A program made the translations under genes and the position numbers. A stretch of 64,000 nucleotides of DNA, taken from contig CAKOGP040001825.1 of the NCBI GenBank assembly GCA_933822405.4, positions 62,001 to 126,000 of the forward strand, written 5' to 3'. Source of the stretch: Cylindrotheca closterium (lineage: Eukaryota; Bacillariophyta; Bacillariophyceae; Bacillariales; Bacillariaceae). Below, one piece after another: positions 9,111 to 18,250 of this stretch (position 1 is its first letter; every line of letters begins with the position of its first letter). The notes beneath the pieces were generated by a model. It did not search any database and was not told the DNA's origin. It worked only from the letters and a program-made list of their open reading frames with translations.

Positions 9111-10751
9111 ATGATGACAAAGGATAATGCGTCTCCAAGCCTCTTGAAAACTCCTCCCCGTCCAAAAAGACGGGCATCCAGTCTTGCCTACGCATCTCCT
9201 TCCACCCCATTTAGTGCTAGAAGATCAAAATCAACGAAGCCAAGAATGTCTCCGGCTCGATCCCTGATGCGTACCCCGTCTTCGTACAAGTCAACACCAA
9301 GCTCGTACTCTGGGGATCGATTCATCCCCTCACGTCGCCAAATGAATGTCGATTTGTGTCGCCGAGCACTTCTTTCTGATGAATTTCAGGATGAGAACAA
9401 AGACAGCAACAAGGGAAGTAGTCATGATGACGAACGATCACCCCAGCAACCTGCCGACACACCAATCCAAAAGGAGTACAAAAGACGAATGCTGAGCTCA
9501 CTGTGCAATATTCCTTTGGATGCACTGAACGAGAACGCTGAACCAAAGGGCCTTTTTTCTTTTGGTTTTGAAGAGAAGCGGAAATTGTCTTCGTCGATTT
9601 CCATGCGACTGGAAGACCCATATTCTCACGATACTTTGCATGTGCTTGACAAATTCCAGGGTACCAGTGATTCTGCTGTTATTAAGGGCTCTGAGGGCGT
9701 TAATCGTCGAATTCCAAATCAACCATCGAGGATATTGGATGCCCCTGATTTGGTCGATGATTACTATCTTAACCTTATCAGCTGGAGCAAGGACAATATT
9801 TTGGCTGTGGCGCTTGCACATTGTGTTTATCTGTGGAACGCTTCAACGGGTGATATTCATCACCTGACGACCATTGAAGGAAACGATGACTACGTAACTT
9901 CAGTCCAATGGTGCACGATGAGCGGCCAATCAAAATACATTGCGATTGGGACAAACTCGAATACAGTTCAATTATGGGATTGTCAGTCAATGAAAAAAGT
10001 CCGAACTCTTCATGGACACTCCGGACGAGTTGCATCAATCGCATGGAATCAGCATTGGCTGACATCTGGCGGCCGTGATTCGCTAATCTTGCAGCATGAC
10101 GTGCGCTCTGCAAACCATCTAGTGGCTCAGTATAAGGGGCACGAACAAGAGGTGTGTGGGCTCAAATGGAACGAAGATGGGACGACTCTAGCTAGTGGGG
10201 GGAATGAGAACTTTCTATGCATTTGGGATGCAAAAATGTCATCGTCTCAAGGGCAGCGACGGGGACGACGATCACAAGACTTCGCACCAAGATTGCTTCT
10301 GCAGCAACACAAAGCTGCTGTCAAGGCTTTGGACTGGTGTCCCTTTCACCGCGGCCTCCTAGCAAGTGGTGGTGGTACAGCTGACAGGAATATTAAACTT
10401 TGGAATTCCAACAGTGGTGCAATGCTGAACTCCATTGACACTGGTTCTCAAGTTTGTTCGATCCTCTGGAGTCCGCACCAACGTGAGCTGTGCAGTTCTC
10501 ATGGCTTCTCGGAAAACCAGTTGATTCTGTGGAAGTACGGCAACGGTTCTAGCTTGACTAAGGTGAAGGAACTGACAGGACATACATCTCGAGTTTTGAG
10601 TCTTGCATGCAGCCCTGATGGAAGCACAGTGGTATCTGCTGCTGGTGACGAGTCTCTCCGCTTCTGGGACATTTTCGGTGCCCCGCCCAGTCGCCGTTCT
10701 TCGGTGATGCCAATGGGTGATATGAGCTTTGGGATGCCTACAGTTCGATAA
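9111..10751 (+). CDS. CDC20: CDC20/Fizzy WD40 activator of the anaphase-promoting complex
   Basis: 546 residues from the ATG at 9111; the frame is open from 9033 but the extra residues are not family-like. CDC20 proteins bind substrates and activate the APC/C ubiquitin ligase in mitosis. The C-box DRFIPSRR is at residues 69-76. The N-terminal 65 residues are rich in Ser-Pro and Thr-Pro, likely CDK sites. The WD40 propeller opens with the diagnostic RIPNQPSRILDAPDLVDDYY and continues through seven blades. The protein ends in Val-Arg where most co-activators have Ile-Arg. The text LDAPDLVDDYYLNLISW is closer to Cdc20 than to Cdh1. No intron is needed. Confidence 0.92.
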   Translation: MMTKDNASPSLLKTPPRPKRRASSLAYASPSTPFSARRSKSTKPRMSPARSLMRTPSSYKSTPSSYSGDRFIPSRRQMNVDLCRRALLSDEFQDENKDSNKGSSHDDERSPQQPADTPIQKEYKRRMLSSLCNIPLDALNENAEPKGLFSFGFEEKRKLSSSISMRLEDPYSHDTLHVLDKFQGTSDSAVIKGSEGVNRRIPNQPSRILDAPDLVDDYYLNLISWSKDNILAVALAHCVYLWNASTGDIHHLTTIEGNDDYVTSVQWCTMSGQSKYIAIGTNSNTVQLWDCQSMKKVRTLHGHSGRVASIAWNQHWLTSGGRDSLILQHDVRSANHLVAQYKGHEQEVCGLKWNEDGTTLASGGNENFLCIWDAKMSSSQGQRRGRRSQDFAPRLLLQQHKAAVKALDWCPFHRGLLASGGGTADRNIKLWNSNSGAMLNSIDTGSQVCSILWSPHQRELCSSHGFSENQLILWKYGNGSSLTKVKELTGHTSRVLSLACSPDGSTVVSAAGDESLRFWDIFGAPPSRRSSVMPMGDMSFGMPTVR

Positions 10752-11226
10752 AATTCTTCAACGTGAAGTGGCGATAGAGGGAAGATATTCTATCATACTT
10801 CTTTCGTGTCAATTCGTTTGAATAGTGTCGATGCGTGCTCTATTTGTTTTCATCTTATATGGAATCGACAAACCCTTCCCTTAATTCATTTAATTTCCTG
10901 AAAACTTTGCAACGAGCTTGCGGCGGCCACTAACAACGATCCCGCCCGGATTCCGTTTCAACCCTCCCCTTTCGGCATCTGGATTCATCGGACCTTACTT
11001 CAGACGGGAATTTTCAGGCTCGATAGGTTGAGATGCGACGGCATTAGTTGCTTCTATTCTAGCTTTCTGCATCGTGTGCTTGATTATGTTCATTTTGACT
11101 ACGGTTAAAATCATAACGGCTTGAACGAAGGACAATATCACCATCGATCAATCAGCAAAACTGACGGATGCGTGCATCTTACACGCAGTCACATAGGAAC
11201 ACAGCGGGTGATTGAGTTCTTTCAAC
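10752..11226. other. Convergent spacer after CDC20
   Basis: 475 bp between two convergent genes. It must hold both 3' untranslated regions. I see no further gene; the small frame at 11121-11303 overlaps the end of the neighbouring gene and is not credible. Confidence 0.5.
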
Positions 11227-13587
11227 TTAGTAGTAAGTCGACCCCGATGACGTTACTGCTCGGTGTCGTCCTATGTTCTCTCCTATGCTCGACCCATGAA
11301 TGAGATCAATTTTTTCAACCTTGGCTTTTTTCGGAATGCGTCCCAAGGGTGGTTCCGAGGAGTGCTTCCCGCCGTACAGCTCGTAAGACCTCCGAGCACT
11401 ACGGTCAGCAACCTCAACGCCTTTGGGCAACTGTGGACGTAACGATAGATCCCCCATACCAGTTGCTTCCTTCAGCGTTTCGTCCCTCAGGATTCTAGCA
11501 CTAGCACGGATGTCAGTTTGACGTTCTAAAGTTTCTTCCAGTCTTTTGCATGTTAGTGTAGCACTTCCGGCTGTTTGAGCAACCTGCCGCGAGATATCAC
11601 AACCGAATCTCAAAGAAAGTGCTGGTGCTTTTCCTTGGATTGCAGCCTTGTGTTGCTGATGCCACAGACGGACACCATCCACGTTCTGTCTTTGACGGGC
11701 GCAGTGTACCGCCTTTTGCAAGATGCTTTTAAGGTACTGCTGACAACCTTCCGAAAGAATCGCCAAGACTATGTCTTGTTCTGCTTTCTCTTCGTTAGTC
11801 CAGGTCATTGAATTATCCTTTGTGTATGGACTTGTAGTAGGCAGTGTCAAAAGACCACCTCCCACGACTGGAACTTTAGCAGACCTCTTGCGTTCTGGCA
11901 ACCTCACTCGAGCCCATGCAGCACGAGCGGAAAAAACGTTTGTTCTATCCCAACCAGACCGCGGCCCAGCCTTCTTATGAGGAGAGGGTTTTGGTTTGAT
12001 TTCGGAATACAAAAGCTTTTTTTGTTCTTCATTAACCTGCAAATCGGCATTGTTGGATTTGATAAGCTGACCAACTGCTTTGGAATCGAACGTAACAGCG
12101 TGGTCTACAGCTTGCATCAGTTCCAAATACTCTTGGGGAGGCTCTTCTGTGTTTCTTGCGGGTCCACCCATCACGGGAGTACCAGGCTTGCGTGAAGTCG
12201 GTGTTACAGTACGTTCTTTCCCTTTAGAAACTGTCGGTTTCTTTTGTTGAGCAACCGTTCCTTTGGCAGCAACTACATTGGTAGTTGTTGGTGTTCCGAC
12301 GCCACCAACACGAGCAATTTCGCTTCTTCGATTTGAGACCTCTTGTTGCAACATAGCCAAATTCTGTGGCTGTGGCTGCTGTTGATGGTGATGAGCTTGG
12401 GTTGCACGCTGTTTAGCCTGCATTTGTGCTGAGCGTTGCCTTTGCTCTTGTTGCTGTAACTTCTTGCGTTCCAATTGTTGTTGTGTTAAGGCGTGAGTTG
12501 ACGACGAAGACGATGATCCCTGCGCCCCAGCTTTGTTCTTCTGTTGATCCAGGTAATGCTTAAGATAAACTTCCGCTCTTCTCCAATAGCTTTCTCCGAC
12601 GAGTTCTTTCAGGCGCGTCTTCATGGAAGCTGTAACAGATTGATATCCCGGCTCTTGCTTCTTGTTTCGCTCTGCGCAATCCTTTATAATGACCTTTGCT
12701 TGTCGATGCATATTTGGGTCCTTTTGTTCTAGATATTTGATGAGCACTCGTGTGAAAATAAGAAACCTTTCTTTTTGGCGTCGAACTTCTTGTTCGCGTG
12801 CTGCTAGGGTGGGGTCCGCTCTAGAACCGGAACCGGAAGAGTACATTTGCGACGACCGACCACCACTTTGAGAGCCCGAATACGATCCAGGAATAGAAGA
12901 CGATGGTCTTGAACTGCTGGATGGCATGCGACCTAATGTTTGCTGTTCACGCGGTTGTATTTTGGACAAGGGTGTGGGGGCAAAAGGATCGCGCACATCG
13001 GAATGGGATGGCCTTGGTTGAGATATTGAATGAGCTTGGGAGGATTGGCTGGGATGCGTGCTATGATTGCGATGCGTGGTGTGACTGCTATGGCTACTTT
13101 GACTATACTGTCCGGGACGTGAAGGAAGTGGGGAATGAACTGGCTGCATCGGTTGTTGCGGTCGCGGCTGTTGTTGTCTGCTGATATTCATTCGAGGTTG
13201 CGATGACGGTATTGCTTGTTTTAGCTGTTGCGAAGGCGCATGGGATTGTGGGCGTGAAGATGGAGGAACGCTTGTTGGATGTGACATTCCCGGACGCGGG
13301 TTCATCGGCACTCCAGGCCTACTAGAAGTCGTAGAAGATGGTGGAGGCTGCGATGCTGACGTTTGAGCTGGTCTATTGTTTTGAGTTTGATATAGATTCT
13401 TCAACCGTGCCTTCATCTGATCTTCCGCAATACTTGGGGCTGTTGCATTTGAGGCGACCGCATGAGCCGGTTTTGGTGCAGAGCCAGCAACCGTGGCAGC
13501 TGGAAGACCGGTTGGGACGTCGACTTCGCCATCGGATTCTCCTGACGATGAACCACTGTCCATCAGCAAGTTTTCCATGTTCGACAT
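11227..13587 (-). CDS. Q-rich nuclear protein, possibly TFIID subunit TAF4-like
   Basis: 786 residues, single exon. It starts acidic (MSNMENLLMDSGSSSGESDG), then has a long Ser/Gln/Pro/His low-complexity region. A helical domain follows at about 275-350 (FTRVLIKYLEQKDPNMHRQA, then KTRLKELVGESYWRRAEVYL). More Gln-rich coiled sequence precedes a conserved C-terminal part, where DIVLAILSEGCQQYLKSILQ resembles the histone-fold helix of TAF4, a subunit of the general transcription factor TFIID. The final 40 residues are basic. Gln-rich regions around folded helices are typical of coactivators. The TAF4 assignment rests on one helix and general architecture, so it is tentative; I do not recognise the central domain. 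Confidence 0.75.
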   Translation of the reverse strand: MSNMENLLMDSGSSSGESDGEVDVPTGLPAATVAGSAPKPAHAVASNATAPSIAEDQMKARLKNLYQTQNNRPAQTSASQPPPSSTTSSRPGVPMNPRPGMSHPTSVPPSSRPQSHAPSQQLKQAIPSSQPRMNISRQQQPRPQQPMQPVHSPLPSRPGQYSQSSHSSHTTHRNHSTHPSQSSQAHSISQPRPSHSDVRDPFAPTPLSKIQPREQQTLGRMPSSSSRPSSSIPGSYSGSQSGGRSSQMYSSGSGSRADPTLAAREQEVRRQKERFLIFTRVLIKYLEQKDPNMHRQAKVIIKDCAERNKKQEPGYQSVTASMKTRLKELVGESYWRRAEVYLKHYLDQQKNKAGAQGSSSSSSTHALTQQQLERKKLQQQEQRQRSAQMQAKQRATQAHHHQQQPQPQNLAMLQQEVSNRRSEIARVGGVGTPTTTNVVAAKGTVAQQKKPTVSKGKERTVTPTSRKPGTPVMGGPARNTEEPPQEYLELMQAVDHAVTFDSKAVGQLIKSNNADLQVNEEQKKLLYSEIKPKPSPHKKAGPRSGWDRTNVFSARAAWARVRLPERKRSAKVPVVGGGLLTLPTTSPYTKDNSMTWTNEEKAEQDIVLAILSEGCQQYLKSILQKAVHCARQRQNVDGVRLWHQQHKAAIQGKAPALSLRFGCDISRQVAQTAGSATLTCKRLEETLERQTDIRASARILRDETLKEATGMGDLSLRPQLPKGVEVADRSARRSYELYGGKHSSEPPLGRIPKKAKVEKIDLIHGSSIGENIGRHRAVTSSGSTYY

Positions 13588-13972
13588 GATATAATCGTCA
13601 GTCGTGGTACTCTTAGAGCGTCACTTTTCTTGTGATGTAAATGGTGATTGACCGATGGCTTTCGCAAATGAATGTGATCGAATTGTTGTTTTCAGAAGAA
13701 CCCACAGCATATAGTACGTATACTATCTTGGGATTTGGGATTTCCATCAAATCAACAAAATGCGCATTTCGCACGCGCTTTCGTCGTAAGAGGTGTGTCA
13801 AACGTTAAAAAAATACAGTATTAATACTGTACAGTACCGGGACGTACAGCGCGTCTTGAATTATGGAGCAAAAGCAACAAAAAACAACGAAGAACTACGA
13901 AGTAATGCAATAGCAGATATGAACTGCAATCGGTGTTCCGTTTGAGAACAAACTTTCACTCGCTAGGTATGA
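13588..13972. promoter_or_regulatory. Spacer with an 18-bp perfect palindrome
   Basis: 385 bp between the starts/ends of two minus-strand genes. TACAGTATTAATACTGTA at 13814-13831 is a perfect palindrome, followed by CAGTACCGGGACGTAC. It is about 230 bp upstream of the Q-rich protein start and belongs to the GTAC palindrome family. No gene seen. Confidence 0.55.
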
Positions 13973-15283
13973 CTATACTGATAGTGTTCCTTTGCTGCTG
14001 GCGGTTTGCCCAGCTCTTCGTTGATCCACCATTGCGCACACGCGAAGTGCCTTTCCAAAAGCGCTAGCAGCGCACATGACAGTGTCTTGCAATGTCGCTC
14101 CAGGTTGCTTGACAACAACGTGCACGGTCATTCGACCATTCATTACTAAACTGTCGAGTACGTGTTCCATCATCTCACAACTTAGGGGGCAACTGCTCGA
14201 TGCAGCGTCCGTGTCCACATATTCTTGGAGCCCTAAGGATTTATGAAGGTTGTGTCGAAAGCAGGGTCGATTACTCAAGTCCATTGTCACCTCCACTTTT
14301 GCTGTTTCATTTTGGGCTTCCGACAACCACATTCGGTTCAGTCCTGCTTTGGAGCCGAGAGCTTGAGTCAGACACTGCCCAATTGCAATGCTTACATCTT
14401 CAGCTGTATGATGCTAAAAATTGAAACGCTTGTAAGCAATGGAGGGAGTCAACTATCATCATAATCTTCAAACACTTACATCATCAACCCAGAGATCTCC
14501 CCTACATTTAACTTTTAGTGTCATGTTAGCTTCTTTCGCCAAAATGGTATAGAACTCATCCAACACTGGAATTCCTGTTTCGATCTGAGTGTCACCACTC
14601 TTGCCACTCAGCAATAGATGGACAGAGATAGATGTCTCTTTCGTGGACCGTTCTATCTTGCCCTCACGTTGAAGAGCAACACTTGCTTTATCGTTGTCAC
14701 TCCCAGGTCCCCAGATGGCTGGCTTGTCCAAAAAGTTGCGAAGCGCCCGAGAAAAAGCTTTGAACGAAGATTCCACTATATGATGACCGTTGTCACCACG
14801 AATTTTTCGGAATCGGATGTCCAACTTGGATGAGCCCGCAAGAGCTTTCCAAAACGATTCGATGGCGGTAGTTTCCAGACTTCCAATCTTGGACCGACCT
14901 TTTCCGTTGGGATAAATTCCATATGGAGGAAGCGTATACTCTAGGAGATTACCATCGCCGTTGCTGATGACACACTCGACCAAGGCTTCATCCAGAGGAC
15001 AGCAAAACCGGGATTCTTCCTTCCCATAGCTCAGTTGCTCTCTCAGTGTCTTTCCTAGCTCCTCTCCGACTGCTGTGCACAAAACTGCCTGATTAGTACT
15101 GGACAACCGGTTTTTGTCAGTACTATCTGTCTTATCTCCGAACACGACCTCCAATCCAACTCCCACCTGTGCGTGCGAATTGCATTGATCCAGCATATGG
15201 TCAAAGTAGCCGATGCCTGTGAGGATAGGAACTCCAGCCTTCGACTCATTTACAACCTTCAGATTTTGAATCAGATAGGACAT
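13973..15283 (-). CDS. Tandem-domain imidazoleglycerol-phosphate dehydratase
   Basis: Two exons, 15283-14480 and 14413-13973, joined in phase 0 (GATGAT|gtaagt ... tttttag|CATCAT), give 414 residues. IGPD catalyses the dehydration of IGP in histidine synthesis using two Mn ions bound by His-rich motifs, and is normally a single domain of about 200 residues. Here the domain occurs twice. Repeat 1 (about 1-185) has FDHML (His29), NSHA (His38), CPLDEAL and NGHHIVESSFKA (His167, His168) but no DHHTxED. Repeat 2 (about 205-414) has DDHHTAED (267-274) and the usual SSKGTL end, yet carries LDE and KEA in place of the first two His motifs and lacks the final HH. The frame is open upstream to 15400 but has no ATG there, so 15283 is used. 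Confidence 0.88.
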
Positions 15284-15689
15284 GATTAATGCTTCCCTTC
15301 TTGTCCGTGAAACTGATGATATCACCTTTCCCAACGTTATGCTCAAACGTGTGATAGGTTGTCTGTCTGGTTGGTGGTTCTTTCTGTTGTACCGGTACAC
15401 CTATCATCATCTCAAAATCTCAAATCAATGCGCGACCACAAGCCCATCGTCTGTACATCATCCGTAGTGCTTGCTATTCAAATAAAATTGAAATTCATTC
15501 GACAAACCAACTTTCAGACTTTAGATCAATACAAGATCAATTCGGAACGACGATTGCTATGAAATTACATGCACAGGTGCGTGTCTGTAGGTACTCTCAC
15601 AAAGCTTGGTTACACAAAGCGGAGGCACTCAGAAATTGGAACTTTTCTCACGATTGTTTTCGTAGCAAGCACACTCAGGAACAGACAAC
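15284..15689. promoter_or_regulatory. Divergent promoter with TGTACCGGTACA palindrome
   Basis: 406 bp between the divergent IGPD and MYCBP genes. The 12-bp perfect palindrome TGTACCGGTACA lies at 15388-15399, about 105 bp from the IGPD start. No other gene seen. Confidence 0.5.
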
Positions 15690-16004
15690 ATGAATTCATC
15701 AAACAACAACAATAGCGGCTCCAGCAGCAACAATAACAACAACGGAAATAGCTCTGATAACAACAAGAAAGAAGAATTTCGAAGGTACTTGGAAAAGACG
15801 GGAGTTATGGATGCTCTCATTAAAGTTTTGGTGGGGCTCTATGAAGAGCCAGAACGGCCGCAAAATGCAGTCGACTATGTTCGGAGATACCTTGGGGCGC
15901 CACAGAATGTTGACGTGGAGGGTTTGAAACGGGACAATGAGCAACTGCGACAAGAACTAGACAAACTACGAAAAGGTGGATCGAATAAGAAGGGTACTTT
16001 ATAG
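15690..16004 (+). CDS. MYCBP/AMY-1 family small protein
   Basis: 104 residues. The first 27 are an Asn/Ser-rich low-complexity leader. From there the protein matches the MYC-binding protein family: EEFRRYLEKTGVMDALIKVL is followed by GLYEEPERPQNAVDYVRRYL and an amphipathic helix (LKRDNEQLRQELDKLRK). Family members are small helical adaptors with a docking helix region; the animal protein binds MYC and A-kinase anchoring proteins, and the Chlamydomonas homologue FAP174 is axonemal. Pennate diatoms have no flagella at most life stages, so a cytosolic or nuclear adaptor role is likelier here. Single exon, length close to the family norm. Confidence 0.9.
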   Translation: MNSSNNNNSGSSSNNNNNGNSSDNNKKEEFRRYLEKTGVMDALIKVLVGLYEEPERPQNAVDYVRRYLGAPQNVDVEGLKRDNEQLRQELDKLRKGGSNKKGTL

Positions 16005-16313
16005 CGCAATGATACGTTTCTCTTTTTCTCTTTGTTGTCACTGTTTGGTCGTACCAGTAGGGGTGTCGAGTCGAGATTTACAAGTCGGGACTCGCGGCGG
16101 ACCTTTCCTTTACTCAATAAATTACAAACCAAGAGCAAAACTGGACAAATAGAGTGATCACATCCTTTCCATTGTTTCCCGTCATCCTAATCTTTTCGAC
16201 TACAATTTTTTCCATCGCAATGGGCATCCCAATAGCTCCACAAGAGTTTTTCTGGGACTTCGTAGGTTGTTTCCACGCCATCTATTTCAACCCGATAACA
16301 TCCGATGCACATT
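16005..16313. other. Convergent spacer
   Basis: 309 bp between the convergent MYCBP and BMT5-like genes. I see nothing in it beyond 3' untranslated sequence. Confidence 0.5.
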
Positions 16314-18182
16314 TTATCTTTGATTCGGTTTCTGATGGATCTTCGTACCTTCATACAGTTTGATTGAGTTTGGAAAAGAAACGAGGCGAAAAGAAAGGAC
16401 GGTCGCACTGCGCACCTTTAGATACTCCTGCCGGCAATTGCTGTCTCCGACGACCCCATGTGATTCATTGCGAAGATATTGGCAAATGCTGCTTGTAGAA
16501 CAACGAGTTCCTGTTTCCAAACGAATGGTTGTCAATTGCGTTGAATCCTCTCGCTCTTTTGTTGTTCCCAAGGGCACAAGTTTCAGTGAGACTTTCTGGG
16601 GTGACATATTGCGTTTTCGTTTCTTCCATTTTGGCTCGACAGTAATTGTCACTTCTCTATACGGTTTCCAGGTTTCCGAAACTGCTTTGAATACCAGTGC
16701 AGTCATTGAATGGGCAATTGTAGGCGGTTGTGCACCATGGTCACTTCTGATCAAAGCGCATAGACCGGGACAAAACGTATCGAGAGGGCTCAAGGCATCA
16801 TATCTATGACCTTCTTGTTGTTCTATTGACGCTTCCAATGTTCCAGGAAACTGTCCTTTCGTACGTACGCCACTTGGTTTGAAAGCAACAAGCACTGGGT
16901 CCTTTCGATACAATATTTCAATCTCTGCAACTGATGACGAGGAGCCTGCAGGCTGCATCGCCTTGACAAGCACTATATCCCCGAATCTTAGTACTCGACT
17001 GGCATCTACTGCAACAGAACCATTGACAAATACTTTGCTGCCTTGAATTGCGACCTTGGCTTGCTTTTTTGAAAGCCCCTCAATACCATGCTGTATGAGC
17101 CACCGAAGTCTCTTTCCATCACACCCCATTTCGACCTTTAAACTTGTTTCAGTACCATCTGCCTTCGTTGTACATGGTATAGGAGGCATGATTTCCTGAT
17201 CGTCTTGTATAGGCAAAGCCTTTTTCACCGTTTGCACGATGGTTGTGGAAGTCGTGTCAGGCACTGCCGGGGCCCGCATGTGTTTCACTAGATCTCTCTC
17301 GGAGGAGAAGGGCGTTCGACAAATTTTGCATTTGTGCTTGGGAATACCAGTGCCGTCCATGACATAAATGCTTCCTGGCTTAGCTCTGAACAAGTAGTGC
17401 ATTGATCCCGCCACATTCGTATCGTTGGATTTTCCATTGTACAGCTCTCCTTCAGTTCGACGATGTCTATAGCCAAATTTGCCAAGCGCGTGGCGAGATC
17501 CCAATTTGCCAAATCGATACCGTCGTGGTGCAGCGTAGCCAGGCTTTGCTTCAGTCGGAGGAAACTCTTCATCTGTCCAAAGCTTCGAGAACGGAGCAGA
17601 GGTCGACATTTTCTTTTTCAATTCCAAGCCAGTAAACTCTGCAGCTTCCAAGAGTTTCCATGTCTCTGGCTGACTTCCACACAGGCAGATATGGACAGAA
17701 TCCGATACAGCATTAGCAGAAGAAAGGTAGTGGCAAACGAGCTGAAAGTGTCGATTCGCATGTTCGGCTTCATTTTTCTCTAAGGAGCCCAGGCCCAAGT
17801 GTGGATGATGAAAACATACAAGATCCCAACTTTTCGGCTTATAATGCTCATGCAATTTCGTAGCGTCGAGTTTATACAAAACCTCGACATTAAGATCTGC
17901 AAGGGCTTCCAAAGGCGCATCTGGATAACACGCAAGGAGCCTCTCCTTTGATTCAAGGACCGAAGCTGTCAGTGACACATGCCTTCCATATGCACGGACT
18001 AGGGCCAAAGATAAGCTCAAATCTCCATCCCCGACCGTCAGTATCCTTATTCTCGTGTCTGTAGAAGCGTTGTCCATGACATTTTCATAATTTGGTGGTT
18101 TCGGGGGTGATAGTTTTAGGTCATAGTTTAGGGTTGGGAAGTTTGAGTGTCCGTCATGCGCCCCGGCCCATGTCGAAACCAT
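16314..18182 (-). CDS. BMT5-like methyltransferase fused to C2H2, S4 and RluA-like domains
   Basis: 622 residues, one exon. Residues 45-270 form a BMT5-like Rossmann domain (DUF2431): RIRILTVGDGDLSLSLAL, VEVLYKLDATKL, then FHHPHLGLG and the terminal YRHRRTEGE. Yeast Bmt5 makes m3U in large-subunit rRNA. A C2H2-like finger (CKIC ... HMRAP) follows near 283-305. An S4 RNA-binding domain lies at about 355-410 (KRLRWLIQHGIEGLSKKQAK). The last part resembles an RluA pseudouridine synthase: ILYRKDPVLVAFKPSGV, then SPLDTFCPGLCAL where active enzymes have HRLDxxTSGL. The candidate Asp is kept but the preceding Arg is Pro, so this domain may bind RNA without catalysis. The enzyme probably acts in the nucleolus or on organellar rRNA; there is no clear targeting signal. 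Confidence 0.8.
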   Translation of the reverse strand: MVSTWAGAHDGHSNFPTLNYDLKLSPPKPPNYENVMDNASTDTRIRILTVGDGDLSLSLALVRAYGRHVSLTASVLESKERLLACYPDAPLEALADLNVEVLYKLDATKLHEHYKPKSWDLVCFHHPHLGLGSLEKNEAEHANRHFQLVCHYLSSANAVSDSVHICLCGSQPETWKLLEAAEFTGLELKKKMSTSAPFSKLWTDEEFPPTEAKPGYAAPRRYRFGKLGSRHALGKFGYRHRRTEGELYNGKSNDTNVAGSMHYLFRAKPGSIYVMDGTGIPKHKCKICRTPFSSERDLVKHMRAPAVPDTTSTTIVQTVKKALPIQDDQEIMPPIPCTTKADGTETSLKVEMGCDGKRLRWLIQHGIEGLSKKQAKVAIQGSKVFVNGSVAVDASRVLRFGDIVLVKAMQPAGSSSSVAEIEILYRKDPVLVAFKPSGVRTKGQFPGTLEASIEQQEGHRYDALSPLDTFCPGLCALIRSDHGAQPPTIAHSMTALVFKAVSETWKPYREVTITVEPKWKKRKRNMSPQKVSLKLVPLGTTKEREDSTQLTTIRLETGTRCSTSSICQYLRNESHGVVGDSNCRQEYLKVRSATVLSFRLVSFPNSIKLYEGTKIHQKPNQR

Positions 18183-18250
18183 TGATGTGTTTTCTTTGAA
18201 ACAGTGGAGAAATAGTTAACATTCTTCTTTTAAAACCATCATCACACAAC

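Noticed and set aside
15284..15400. Upstream extension of the IGPD frame containing SRTRREALI, reminiscent of the family's R-x-T-x-E-T start
   Set aside because: There is no ATG in this part, and it contains the TGTACCGGTACA promoter palindrome; an upstream exon remains possible but is unsupported.
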